In this document: positions 48,922 through 56,404 of the stretch, piece by piece | Layout of the letters: every line of letters begins with the position of its first letter | Position numbering within the stretch: position 1 is the stretch's first letter | Assembly: GCA_017470145.1 (NCBI GenBank) | Contig: JAFUFB010000004.1 | Location: 19,489-83,488, forward strand | Direction of reading: 5' to 3' | DNA: 64,000 bases | Source of the DNA: Clostridia bacterium | GTDB lineage: Bacteria > Bacillota > Clostridia > Christensenellales > Aristaeellaceae | Program-made: the position numbers and the translations under genes | The notes under the pieces: model-generated | The model's database searches: none | Told to the model about the DNA's origin: nothing | What the model saw: only the letters and a program-made list of their open reading frames with translations

Positions 48922-49809
48922 TTAAACAGAGGTTAAGCCTGTGTTTTGACGAAACTCGCTTTCGGAGACACCAGCGCGTTTCGCGGCTTCCGCAACGGTC
49001 AGAATCTTGTCTTTCACTAACTCTGCAAGCGTTTTATATACGCCTTTTGCCATGCCTCTAGCTTCTCCTCTGGCTTCTCCTCTGGCCTCTCCTCTAGCCT
49101 CTGCCTTCTTAAAATCTGGTGCCATAATTTCCTGTAACGCTTCGCACATCTCCGACTCCTCCTTGTAAATCTGATCGTATAGCTCCTTGTTCGCTGACAC
49201 GCTGACCTGAAGCACCGCGTCAATTTTTTCCCGGTCACCTTGTTCCTTCATTGCCTGGGCTTCCAGCAGGAATGCTTCAACGTCTTCCCGCTTGGCTCGC
49301 ATTGATAACACCTTTAGCCCGGCGTGACCCTTTGAATCAAGCCTTCCCGTCGTAATAATCTGGGTAGGGAGCATGCTATACCCTTTGACTTCATATATCC
49401 CAGGATGGCGTTCTACGATTTTTGCTCCCAGGCCTTTCAGTCGGCTCATCAATTCCCGCGGATAGGTATCCCTGATCAGTGAGACAGTCATTTCCTCCGC
49501 AGGGATTTCATCCAAACGAGCGCCGGATGACTTGTAGAACCCCGCGTAGGACTGTACTTTGAAAAACACGTCTATACTAAGTTCATCCGCTGGGGACTTG
49601 TATTCGACAACATTGTGCTTCCTGAAGAATTCTCCAATCTCGTTATCGATTTTCTCATCCGCCAGCTTTTTGATGATCAGGATGTCTATGGAAAGAGGGC
49701 CACGGGTTAATTCATGTTCTGATTCAAACGATAGCTGATAGTTTTTTAGTTCCAGCTCAATTCCAGCGAAAAAGCCAGGATGCCACTGGATAGTTTGCTT
49801 CTCTGCCAT
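48922..49809 (-). CDS. PD-(D/E)XK nuclease family protein (Rpn/YhgA-like)
   Basis: A 295-residue protein. 'WHPGFFAGIELELKNYQLSFESEHELTRGPLSIDILIIKK' (in part) contains the D, and 'NVVEYKSPADELS' the E-x-K of a PD-(D/E)XK nuclease core. Relatives are annotated as transposase-like or recombination-promoting nucleases and are often numerous per genome. Near residue ~250 are four short EARG(E) repeats encoded by 12-base direct repeats (about 49051-49108), a length-variable linker typical of the family. 'ILTVAEAAKRAGVSESEFRQ' closes the protein. Start 49809 (MAEKQTIQW) is chosen over 49950. Confidence 0.82.
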   Translation of the reverse strand: MAEKQTIQWHPGFFAGIELELKNYQLSFESEHELTRGPLSIDILIIKKLADEKIDNEIGEFFRKHNVVEYKSPADELSIDVFFKVQSYAGFYKSSGARLDEIPAEEMTVSLIRDTYPRELMSRLKGLGAKIVERHPGIYEVKGYSMLPTQIITTGRLDSKGHAGLKVLSMRAKREDVEAFLLEAQAMKEQGDREKIDAVLQVSVSANKELYDQIYKEESEMCEALQEIMAPDFKKAEARGEARGEARGEARGMAKGVYKTLAELVKDKILTVAEAAKRAGVSESEFRQNTGLTSV

Positions 49810-49975
49810 CTGCGTGTTCCTCATTCCAGAGATTATTATACAAGCTTCCCAGGTTTCCCGCAACTGGAAGATTTCTGTTTTTCCATATAGCTGGGCTCGC
49901 TTCGAAACTATTTTCTGCCGGACTGCTGGGATGCGTTGCATGAAGGTCAATTCTTCTTCACTTCCGTGCAGTCAT

Positions 49976-50164
49976 TCAGCTTGGCCAGCTGGCTAAAGCC
50001 TTCTTTTTCAGCGGCACCCCAATATAGCTCACAGTGTCTTCCGGTTTTTCGGCGGGTTCCGCGTATGCCTCCAGAGAATAGTTTCCTGCCAGCTCGTAAT
50101 CTCTCAGCGAGGGAAGCCATTCCGTCCAAATCTTCGTCGGAGTGCAATCCTTGCCCTTCTGCCA
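49976..50164 (-). pseudogene. C-terminal fragment of a GyrI-like/effector-binding domain
   Basis: The frame reads 'TPTKIWTEWLPSLRDYELAG' then 'NYSLEAYAEPAEKPEDTVSY' and 'IGVPLKKK'. This is the last part of the small-molecule-binding domain found at the end of AraC-type regulators and in GyrI. The front of the domain and any DNA-binding part are missing; the sequence upstream is now the promoter of the divergent esterase. Confidence 0.55.
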
Positions 50165-50180
50165 TCCTATATGATATGAT
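50151..50180 (+). promoter_or_regulatory. Promoter of the esterase-like gene
   Basis: TTGCCC at 50151-50156 and TATGAT at 50175-50180 with an 18-base spacer; start codon 30 bases downstream. Confidence 0.5.
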
Positions 50181-50209
50181 GGGACAAACATGGAAAGGAG
50201 CTCAAAATC

Positions 50210-50953
50210 TTGTTTACAATCGCTGATGGCAAGAAGATCCGGGCTGTGTTTATCAAAAGCAATCTCGCTGTCCATGGCAGGGAATGCATCGTTTATACCG
50301 GGGATTCCGCTCAATTTTTGCTGATTCAACCGGTAGATCAGCATGACCTGGAGGTGCTGGATACGGAGATACAGCATATAGAAGCTCTATCCGCTGTTCC
50401 ATTTACCCTCGCGGCCTTTCGAGTAATAGATTGGAACCAGGATTTATCTCCCTGGGAGGCCCCGCCTGTATTCGGGAAAGACGGGTTTGGGAACGGAGCG
50501 GCAAATACCTTGAAACTAATCCAAACCAGCCTTTTGCCTGAATTGAAGAAGACTTATGCCCTTCGAGGAAATATTCCGGTGATTCTCGGCGGATACTCCC
50601 TGGCCGGCTTCTTTGCCCTATGGAGCGCCTACCAGACAGATGCTTTCTCCGCTGTGGCCTGTGCTTCCCCCTCCGTATGGTTTCCCGGATGGATAGAGTA
50701 TGCGGAAACCCGCGCCCCTCGCTGCGAGACTGTCTATTTGAGCCTTGGTGATCGGGAGGAAAAAGCCCGCAATCCTGTGATGGCCAGGGTAGGGGAGTGT
50801 ATTCGCCGGCAGGATGATCTGCTGGCACAAACCGTTCCGGCAGAGAACCATACGCTGGAATGGACCGCTGGAAATCACTTCCAGGAGCCCGATCTTCGTA
50901 CCGCCAAAGCCTTTGCTTGGTGCATAAAGGCCTTGAATGGCCACAAGCAATAA
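50210..50953 (+). CDS. Alpha/beta hydrolase (putative esterase)
   Basis: A 247-residue cytoplasmic hydrolase. The nucleophile elbow is GGYSLAGFFALW (~123-134), preceded by 'TYALRGNIPVIL'. 'ACASPSVWFPGW' and 'VYLSLGDREEKA' follow the esterase-D/IroE-like pattern, and 'EWTAGNHFQEP' supplies the histidine. The start is TTG at 50210 with GGAAAGGAGCTC just upstream. Substrate unknown; siderophore esterase-like proteins share the fold. Confidence 0.83.
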   Translation: MFTIADGKKIRAVFIKSNLAVHGRECIVYTGDSAQFLLIQPVDQHDLEVLDTEIQHIEALSAVPFTLAAFRVIDWNQDLSPWEAPPVFGKDGFGNGAANTLKLIQTSLLPELKKTYALRGNIPVILGGYSLAGFFALWSAYQTDAFSAVACASPSVWFPGWIEYAETRAPRCETVYLSLGDREEKARNPVMARVGECIRRQDDLLAQTVPAENHTLEWTAGNHFQEPDLRTAKAFAWCIKALNGHKQ

Positions 50954-51044
50954 CCTACCTAAAAGTGTTCTACGGATTGAAAAAACACCTTTGATAAGAT
51001 ATAATCCTTGCTGAGCAGAAAAGCTCGGAAAGGAGTTTCCCAGT

Positions 51045-51164
51045 ATGAGTGTATATGATTTTACAGTGAAGGATAACAAGGAACAGGATGTTTCTCTGCG
51101 TGAATACAGCGGGAAGGTGCTGCTGATACTCTACAGGCCCGCGGAAACAGATTGGGTGATTTAA
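51045..51164 (+). pseudogene. N-terminal fragment of glutathione peroxidase
   Basis: A 39-residue frame: MSVYDFTVKDNKEQDVSLRE then 'YSGKVLLI', the start of the thioredoxin-fold peroxidase, after which the expected 'VNTAT..G.T' active-site strand is absent and an unrelated tail with stop follows. CTCGGAAAGGAG precedes the ATG, so the front of the gene is intact. Confidence 0.75.
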
Positions 51165-51165
51165 G

Positions 51166-51858
51166 GTGGAATTAACAAAAGACAGTAGACTCCAGGAGAA
51201 CCGCACCACTGGCGCGATTCTCCTGAACATGATTTTAGCGGCGGTCAGCCTGTTCGTAAACGGGTTTGGGGTGTACCTGACGATTCAGGCCAACCTGGGG
51301 GCCGCGCCCTGGGATGTGTTGAACCTGGGTGTTTCCCATACGTTTAACATGCTGTATGGAAACGCCTCCGTTTCCATTTCCCTCCTGATTCTGCTCATAG
51401 ATATCCTTTTGAAGGAACCCATCGGCATCGCCATGTTCATCGATGCCGTCGTGGTAGGGAAGGCTGTCGATTTCTTCAACTGGATTCATGCAGTTTCCCC
51501 TGCCACATCGCTCTGGCATGGAATTCCGATGATGCTGATCGGCCTGTTTATCCTGGCCTACACTCAATATGGCTACATGATTGCCTGCCTGGGCTGCGGT
51601 CCCCGGGACACACTCCTGGTTGGACTTTCCAAGCGGTTGAAAAAGCTGCCCATCGGTGCGGTCAGCATAGGGCTGCTTAGCGCAGCAACCCTGATTGGCT
51701 GGCTTCTCGGCGGCCCTGTGGGCATTGGTACCCTGATCTGTGCCTTTGCGACGGGTCCCATTATGCAATTTGCCTTCCAGACTGTAAGATTTGACGCGAC
51801 CCACATTCATCACCAGCGGCTTAAAGATTCTTTTAGTGTTATCTTGCACCGTTCTTAA
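51166..51858 (+). CDS. YczE/YitT-type membrane protein
   Basis: A 230-residue integral membrane protein with about five helices. The family pattern is 'LFVNGFGVYLTIQANLGAAPWDVLNLGVS', then 'GYMIACLGCGPRDTLLVGLSKR' and 'GPVGIGTLICAFATGPIMQFAF' (each in part). Start GTG at 51166, one base after the stop of the peroxidase fragment; a ribosome binding site is not obvious, so translation may rely on the fragment upstream. The last residues (SVILHRS) come from the 44-base repeat also present at the msrA breakpoint, so the natural C-terminus may be altered. Function unknown; BCR/YitT relatives are putative transporters. Confidence 0.82.
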   Translation: MELTKDSRLQENRTTGAILLNMILAAVSLFVNGFGVYLTIQANLGAAPWDVLNLGVSHTFNMLYGNASVSISLLILLIDILLKEPIGIAMFIDAVVVGKAVDFFNWIHAVSPATSLWHGIPMMLIGLFILAYTQYGYMIACLGCGPRDTLLVGLSKRLKKLPIGAVSIGLLSAATLIGWLLGGPVGIGTLICAFATGPIMQFAFQTVRFDATHIHHQRLKDSFSVILHRS

Positions 51859-51870
51859 GCGCCTACTCCT
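51827..51870. repeat. 44-base degenerate repeat, copy 2
   Basis: About 77% identical to 45531-45574. It encodes the last codons and stop of the YczE-type frame. Confidence 0.5.
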
Positions 51871-51899
51871 AAATTCTTGTTATCATAAGAGAATTAACT

Positions 51900-52343
51900 T
51901 CAAGGCTGCGCCTGCTCCCCCTCCGCGCCTGATTCACTGGCAGCATCCAGATACTTTCTCGCCGCCTGCAGCGTTTCCTTGTCCGTATCGTAGGTCATGG
52001 CTGCCACAGCATCATCGAAAGGCAGCCACTCCAGGGCGGAAACCTCGCTCTCCTGATTAATCAGCAGATCCGTTTTCGCCCGGGCGATAAAGAATACTAC
52101 ATCCTTATGAATCCCTTCAAAGGGCGAATAGGAAATCGTATGCCGGAACCCGGTATCCAGATCCACTTCCAGGTTCGTCTCCTCCCGGATTTCCCGGAGG
52201 GCGGTCTCCTCCTCCGTCTCATTGCCCTCCACGTGCCCCTTCGGGATAGATGTATGCCCCAGGGCCATATGCTCGATCAGGAACAGAGGGCTCGTTCCCT
52301 CCAACTTATATACCACCGCGCCGCAGGATTTCTCCAGCTTCAT
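51900..52343 (-). CDS. Nudix hydrolase
   Basis: A 147-residue pyrophosphohydrolase. The Nudix box occupies residues 36-58 (GHVEGNETEEETALREIREE and following), fitting GX5EX7REUXEEXGU. 'SCGAVVYKLEGTSPLFLIEH' and 'SYSPFEGIHKDVVFFIARAK' resemble diadenosine-tetraphosphate hydrolases of the MutT/Ap4A group. The final residues are acidic and irregular. GGAGGAAGG lies upstream of the ATG. Confidence 0.93.
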   Translation of the reverse strand: MKLEKSCGAVVYKLEGTSPLFLIEHMALGHTSIPKGHVEGNETEEETALREIREETNLEVDLDTGFRHTISYSPFEGIHKDVVFFIARAKTDLLINQESEVSALEWLPFDDAVAAMTYDTDKETLQAARKYLDAASESGAEGEQAQP

Positions 52344-52491
52344 TGGCCTTCCTCCTCCGCAAATTCATCTGGCAGGCCCATCATACCATCCAGCCCTTGG
52401 CATTTCAATCTCAGAAACCTTTTTTTTCTCCCGGAAAGCCCGCGCAAAAATCTCTCCGCAATCTTCCTCCGCAAAATGAGGATACTAAAGG

Positions 52492-52511
52492 GGAACTGCT
52501 GTTCCTTTTTT
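52492..52511 (+). terminator. Small hairpin with T-run
   Basis: GGAAC (52492-52496) pairs with GTTCC (52501-52505) and is followed by six T on the plus strand. No plus-strand gene precedes it closely, so its role is unclear. Confidence 0.35.
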
Positions 52512-52515
52512 CTCT

Positions 52516-53715
52516 TCATCCTTTTCCTGGTTTTTTACCAACTACTTTCAGATAATCTTCCGGATCAGTATCGCCTTCAGTATTAATCAGAAGAATTACA
52601 GAATCCTTCGTGATTCCATAGATTTTCCTGAGTTCGGGATGCTCCAGAACCGCCATAGCTGTCCCAAGAGTTACCGCGCCGGACTCCCCGGCTGTAATCG
52701 GAAGATCATCTCCGCAAGGCCGCGCGTATTTTCGCATTCCGTTCCTCGTGATTTCATCATCACAGGCCCAGAAAAAGGAAGCCTGATCCCGAATGATTGG
52801 CCAGACTGTTTTGCTCGGTGTTCCACAGTTCAGCCCGGCCATAATCGTTTCCGGATTACCGTCAATGGAATGGGGCCTACCGTCACCCGCTTGAACAGAA
52901 GCATAGAAGCAGGCGGCTGCGCAGGGCTCTACAATGGAGAATACGGGCGGGCGATCCGAATAAATATCAGACAGTCCATCCAACACGGCCCCGGCCATTG
53001 AACCGACCCCTGCCTGCAAAAAGACATGCGTTGGTTTCAGCACCCCTGCCTGCTCCTTGAGCTCCTGTGCCATCGTCAGATAACCCTCCGAAATCCACTG
53101 GGGATACTTTTCATATCCTTCCCATGCTGTATCCTGAATCAGGATCCAGCCTTTTTCTTCGGCCATTCTGGCAGCATAAGCTACGGTGCCGTCGTAGTTC
53201 AGATTAGTAATAACTGCGGTTCCGCTGCCCGCTTCTTCGATCGCCTGTCTCCTGCTCTCCACGGTGCCAGCAGGCATGAAAATAGAAGCCTGACAGCCAA
53301 AGATGCCCGCGGCCCAGGATACGCCTTTCCCATGATTTCCGTCTGTCGCGGTTACAAAATGCATCTCCGCACAGGCCTCTGCGTATGATTCCTGACGTAA
53401 ATCATTGAAACAAGTCGTCTCAGGATTTAGTCCCAGTTTCTCACAGAGGATACGGAACATGGCGTAGCTGCCGCCCAACCCCTTGAATGCCTTCAGATGA
53501 AAGCGGGTTGACTCATCCTTTACAAGGATATCCCGTATCCCCATTTCCTTTGCAAGAGAGTGAAGATGTACCAGCTGCGTTGGCGCATAGCCGGGAACAC
53601 CCTGATGAAACGCAAGCGTTATAGCTGCAGTATCCTTCGAAAATACGTGAGATTTGGCTGGTTTAATATCGTCTGATTGATCGATTACATCGAATTCTGA
53701 AAAATGGTACTCCAT
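52516..53715 (-). CDS. dpaL: Diaminopropionate ammonia-lyase
   Basis: A 399-residue PLP enzyme that converts 2,3-diaminopropionate to pyruvate and ammonia. The PLP lysine is K78 in 'RFHLKAFKGLGGSYA', the phosphate loop is 'TATDGNHGKGVSWAA', and 'FLQAGVGSMAGAVLDGL' and 'GLNCGTPSKTVWPI' are standard for the family. The ATG at 53715 follows GGGAGGAAGGG; the frame upstream to 53805 overlaps the methyltransferase and is ignored. It lies 25 bases downstream of a methyltransferase gene in the same direction. A 550-base internal part is repeated near 60.2-60.8 kb. Confidence 0.93.
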   Translation of the reverse strand: MEYHFSEFDVIDQSDDIKPAKSHVFSKDTAAITLAFHQGVPGYAPTQLVHLHSLAKEMGIRDILVKDESTRFHLKAFKGLGGSYAMFRILCEKLGLNPETTCFNDLRQESYAEACAEMHFVTATDGNHGKGVSWAAGIFGCQASIFMPAGTVESRRQAIEEAGSGTAVITNLNYDGTVAYAARMAEEKGWILIQDTAWEGYEKYPQWISEGYLTMAQELKEQAGVLKPTHVFLQAGVGSMAGAVLDGLSDIYSDRPPVFSIVEPCAAACFYASVQAGDGRPHSIDGNPETIMAGLNCGTPSKTVWPIIRDQASFFWACDDEITRNGMRKYARPCGDDLPITAGESGAVTLGTAMAVLEHPELRKIYGITKDSVILLINTEGDTDPEDYLKVVGKKPGKG

Positions 53716-53740
53716 CTCTTTCCCTTCCTCCCAGTCTCTA

Positions 53741-54493
53741 TCAATCCGGCTTTTTGGATCGCATAGCCAGAAATGTAGGAATACCCAGCTCGTGAAGCCG
53801 TCCAACTTCGTTTGTATCCTCGTATATATCTGTCATAATGAACCCCGCTTCCAGCTGGCCGCCAATCTGCTCTTCCAGGGAATGTGAAAACTGGACGCCG
53901 CAGTCTGCGTCAGTTAACTGTTTCATCTGCTCCGGATTTTTCAGGGGATTAAAAGGCAGATGATTAATAATCTTCTCTTCTGACTCATCTACGATGTAGT
54001 TCACGTAATGATCTGTACCCGAGAGCAGGATTCCGCCCGGCTTCAGGACTCGGAAGCACTCTCTCCAGATGGATCGAACATCTTCCACGTAGCAGTTTGA
54101 AACCGGATGAAAAATCAGATCAAAGGAAGCATCTGAAAAGGGAAGAGGTTTTGTCATATCCGCCCGGATAATTTCTATCTCATATCCATCACGATCAGCT
54201 ACCAGGCGTTCGCTTTCCAACTGTTTTTCCGAATAATCCAGCACGGTACACTTCGCGCCTAATGCCGCGAAAATAGGCATCTGCTGTCCACCGCCGCTGG
54301 CCAGCCCAAGAACACGCTTTCCCCGCAGTGCCCCAAACCAGCTCTTCGGCACGGGCTTTGTCGGTGTCAAATATACCTCCCATGAGCCCTGAACAGCACG
54401 CACCCAGACTTCATGATCTATCGGTTTTCCCCATTCCCAGCCTTCCTCCACCCATCTATCGATTGTTTTTGCATTAATCTCCTGATAATTCAT
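53741..54493 (-). CDS. Class I SAM-dependent methyltransferase
   Basis: A 250-residue methyltransferase (Methyltransf_11 type). 'GKRVLGLASGGGQQMPIFAALGA' is the SAM-binding loop, 'CTVLDYSEKQLESERLVADR' the acidic loop, 'IIRADMTKPLPFSDASFDLIFHPVSNCYV' (in part) motif III/IV, and 'RVLKPGGILLSG' follows. Such proteins act on small molecules; the partner dpaL gene 25 bases downstream gives no clear pathway. Start supported by GGAAGGAGCGTG. Confidence 0.9.
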   Translation of the reverse strand: MNYQEINAKTIDRWVEEGWEWGKPIDHEVWVRAVQGSWEVYLTPTKPVPKSWFGALRGKRVLGLASGGGQQMPIFAALGAKCTVLDYSEKQLESERLVADRDGYEIEIIRADMTKPLPFSDASFDLIFHPVSNCYVEDVRSIWRECFRVLKPGGILLSGTDHYVNYIVDESEEKIINHLPFNPLKNPEQMKQLTDADCGVQFSHSLEEQIGGQLEAGFIMTDIYEDTNEVGRLHELGIPTFLAMRSKKPD

Positions 54494-54590
54494 AGAAACA
54501 CGCTCCTTCCAGACTGCGATTGCACGTCATTATACCGCGAAAATGCTTACCAGCAAAGTCTCCAATAGGATTTTGTATCGCATCCAAGTA

Positions 54591-54596
54591 TTGACA
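54591..54596 (+). promoter_or_regulatory. -35 element upstream of the antitoxin-like fragment
   Basis: A perfect TTGACA. The best -10 candidates (CATGCT at 17 bases, TATATA at 22 bases) are imperfect and fall within the palindrome described next. Confidence 0.4.
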
Positions 54597-54614
54597 TACA
54601 CTCACATTTGCAGC

Positions 54615-54630
54615 ATGCTATATATAGCAT
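54615..54630 (+). promoter_or_regulatory. Perfect 16-bp palindrome, probable antitoxin operator
   Basis: ATGCTATATATAGCAT is self-complementary over all 16 bases and lies between a TTGACA box and the ribosome binding site AAAAGGAGCTG of an XRE-type gene. Antitoxins of this class bind such sites to repress their own operon. Confidence 0.65.
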
Positions 54631-54650
54631 ATGAAAAGGAGCTGTGAGAT

Positions 54651-54809
54651 ATGAGTGACCTGCAGGAACTGACTAATGAACTGATACAGGATGAAGATTT
54701 CAAAGAAGAATATGAAGCGCTTCAACCGGAGATGGATATTACACGCGCCATCCTGGATGCTCGCATTAAAGCAGGAATAACGCAAAAGGACGCCTTCATT
54801 TTTATCTGA
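54651..54809 (+). pseudogene. Truncated XRE-type antitoxin
   Basis: A 52-residue frame 'MSDLQELTNELIQDEDFKEE', 'YEALQPEMDITRAILDARIK', 'AGITQKDAFIFI'. It begins like HigA/XRE antitoxins that carry an N-terminal toxin-binding helix and then a helix-turn-helix; here it ends in the first helix of the HTH ('TQKD'), so DNA binding is lost. No toxin gene is found on either side. Confidence 0.6.
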
Positions 54810-54903
54810 AAAACAGACTACACAATGCAAATGTACGGATCTATGTATGACAGCGTCTCCCCGTTATGACCTGAGGAACTTATAAATCAAAGGAGGTTGC
54901 CCC

Positions 54904-55428
54904 ATGACTTTTCTCGAACTTGCCCAGCAAAGATACTCCGAGCGCTATTTTGACTCAAGGCCCGTAGAAAAAGAAAAACTGGATCTGATCCTGGAAGCTG
55001 GACGAATTGCACCTACAGGCTGTAACTATCAGCCGCAGAGAGTCTATGTCATTCAAAGCAATGAAGCAATGAAGAAAGCCATCAGTACCAAGGCTTCCCT
55101 TTGCGGATGCCCTATCGCACTCCTTGTATGCTATGACAGAGAAGAGGTCTGGAAGAACCCTGGAGACAGATGCTATAAAAACTACAACTGTGGAGAACAG
55201 GACGCATGCTCTGTCGCTGTCAGCATGATCTTTGAAGCGGAGGAACTGGGCGTTCATAGTCTCTGGATCAGGGGCTTTGATTCTCAGGATGTGATCGATG
55301 CGCTTCGGCTCCCGGAAAACCATGTGCCTGTCATGATTCTGGCCCTGGGCTATCCATCTGATAAAAGCCATCCGGCACATCTGCACGGAAAACGCAAACC
55401 ACTTCAGGAAACTGTAAAATATATCTGA
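54904..55428 (+). CDS. Nitroreductase family FMN oxidoreductase
   Basis: A 174-residue protein with 'LAQQRYSERYFDSRPVEKEK', 'ILEAGRIAPTGCNYQPQRVYVIQ' for FMN and 'EAEELGVHSLWIRGFD' typical of the family. Two cysteines (CGCPIALLVCYD) are in the mid-region and 'CYKNYNCGEQDAC' is Cys-rich, unusual but seen in clostridial relatives. AAAGGAGGTTGCCCC precedes the ATG. Monocistronic, about 40 bases upstream of tRNA-His. Confidence 0.92.
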   Translation: MTFLELAQQRYSERYFDSRPVEKEKLDLILEAGRIAPTGCNYQPQRVYVIQSNEAMKKAISTKASLCGCPIALLVCYDREEVWKNPGDRCYKNYNCGEQDACSVAVSMIFEAEELGVHSLWIRGFDSQDVIDALRLPENHVPVMILALGYPSDKSHPAHLHGKRKPLQETVKYI

Positions 55429-55470
55429 CAGGGCAACTGAAGTTCATAAGGCATTAAGGCGCACGCATAT

Positions 55471-55543
55471 GTTGCGCGTAGCTCAATGGTAAAGCGCCTG
55501 ATTGTGGCTTAGGAGGATATCGGTTCAAGTCCGATCGCGCAAC
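55471..55543 (+). tRNA. tRNA-His (anticodon GTG)
   Basis: The cloverleaf can be drawn: acceptor GTTGCGCG/CGCGCAAC including the extra 5' G paired with C73, which is diagnostic for tRNA-His; a short D arm (GCT...AGC); anticodon stem CCTGA/TTAGG with loop TTGTGGC, so the anticodon is GTG; T arm ATCGG-TTCAAGT-CCGAT. CCA is not encoded. The D arm has only three strong pairs, somewhat weak. Confidence 0.9.
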
Positions 55544-55658
55544 CTGCTTTAGAAACACAGCATTTTCTCGGATCACGGTTGACTTTTTCCGCGAAATGTC
55601 TAAGATTAATTCCAGAACGAAAGGAAGACGCAAATGGTTGAAATTCAAGGTGAGTTCA

Positions 55659-55934
55659 ATGAGGCTAGCGGAATACTACCAGCAGCAGGCCTATGATTCC
55701 CTGAACCATCTGGGAAAGGAATATAAGGAAGAAATCAACCAGCAGCGGGTCGCCTATATCCAGTCCCTGAAGGAGCAGGGCCGGGAGAAAGAGATCAGCA
55801 AGCTGCTGCCCGCCTGGGAAGCAAAGCTTCCGCAATCTGAGCAAGTCGTGCCCTATGCAGTCGCCTGGTGTGAGGGGCAGCTCTTTGATGGTCGGGATCT
55901 TTACCACCTGCGTCAACAAGGGGACGCTGGATGA
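55659..55934 (+). pseudogene. Unidentified helical protein, 3' end replaced
   Basis: The frame 'MRLAEYYQQQAYDSLNHLGK', 'EYKEEINQQRVAYIQSLKEQ', 'GREKEISKLLPAWEAKLPQS' is clearly protein-like and helical, with no membrane or signal segment. From about 55885 ('QLFDG') the DNA belongs to an RtcB-type gene in another frame, so the ORF's last ~15 residues are spurious. I do not recognise the family. Start uncertain: 55596 and 55659 are both possible. Confidence 0.45.
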
Positions 55935-56049
55935 GTCTCCCTTCGCCTACAAGCCCATCGACGAAATCGTGGCCAACATTGAGCCGACGGCGGAGATTGT
56001 TTCCCGCCTGAAGCCGATTTACAACTACAAAGCAGGGGATGAGGAATAA
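55887..56049 (+). pseudogene. C-terminal fragment of an RtcB-type RNA ligase
   Basis: In the frame after 55887 the sequence encodes 'GIFTTCVNKGTLDESPFAYK', 'PIDEIVANIEPTAEIVSRLK', 'PIYNYKAGDEE' and a stop, the end of an RtcB-family 3'-phosphate RNA ligase ('DE.P.AYK..DE.......VE....L.P'). The other ~350 residues with the metal site are absent. Confidence 0.65.
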
Positions 56050-56050
56050 T

Positions 56051-56392
56051 ATGAAAGAGGAAACTATTGCTCGCATCCGCAGGTTTTCAGCGGACAGGGA
56101 CTGGGGTCAATATCACACCCCGGCCAATATCGTTAAATCCATCTCGATCGAGGCGGCAGAGCTTCTGGAATGCTATCAGTGGAGCGATGAAGCGGATCTG
56201 GAGCATGTCAAGGAAGAGCTGGCGGATGTTATCGTATATTGCCAGAATATGCTGGATGTCCTGAATCTGGATGTCGATGAGATCGTGAACAGCAAAATGA
56301 CCAAGAACGAAGCGAAGTACCCTGTTGAACTGGCCAGAGGCAGTTCAGCAAAATACACTGAATTAAAAGCAAAAAGCCGGAACAAGACGTAA
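56051..56392 (+). CDS. MazG-like nucleotide pyrophosphohydrolase
   Basis: A 113-residue all-alpha NTP-PPase. 'IARIRRFSADRDWGQYHTPANIVKSISIEAAELLECYQW' (in part) contains the first E-x-x-E, 'EAAELLE', and 'HVKEELADVIVYCQNM' the E-x-x-D that together bind Mg2+. Such short MazG relatives act as house-cleaning dNTPases. Start at 56051 (MKEETIA) after GATGAGGAATA; 56039 is in the RtcB scrap. Followed 12 bases later by a small conserved gene, probably an operon. Confidence 0.88.
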   Translation: MKEETIARIRRFSADRDWGQYHTPANIVKSISIEAAELLECYQWSDEADLEHVKEELADVIVYCQNMLDVLNLDVDEIVNSKMTKNEAKYPVELARGSSAKYTELKAKSRNKT

Positions 56393-56404
56393 CGGAAGGG
56401 AAAC

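Noticed and set aside
49051-49108. Short regularly spaced repeats that could suggest a CRISPR-like array
   Set aside because: They are 12-base in-frame repeats coding for EARG units inside the Rpn-like protein; no spacers.
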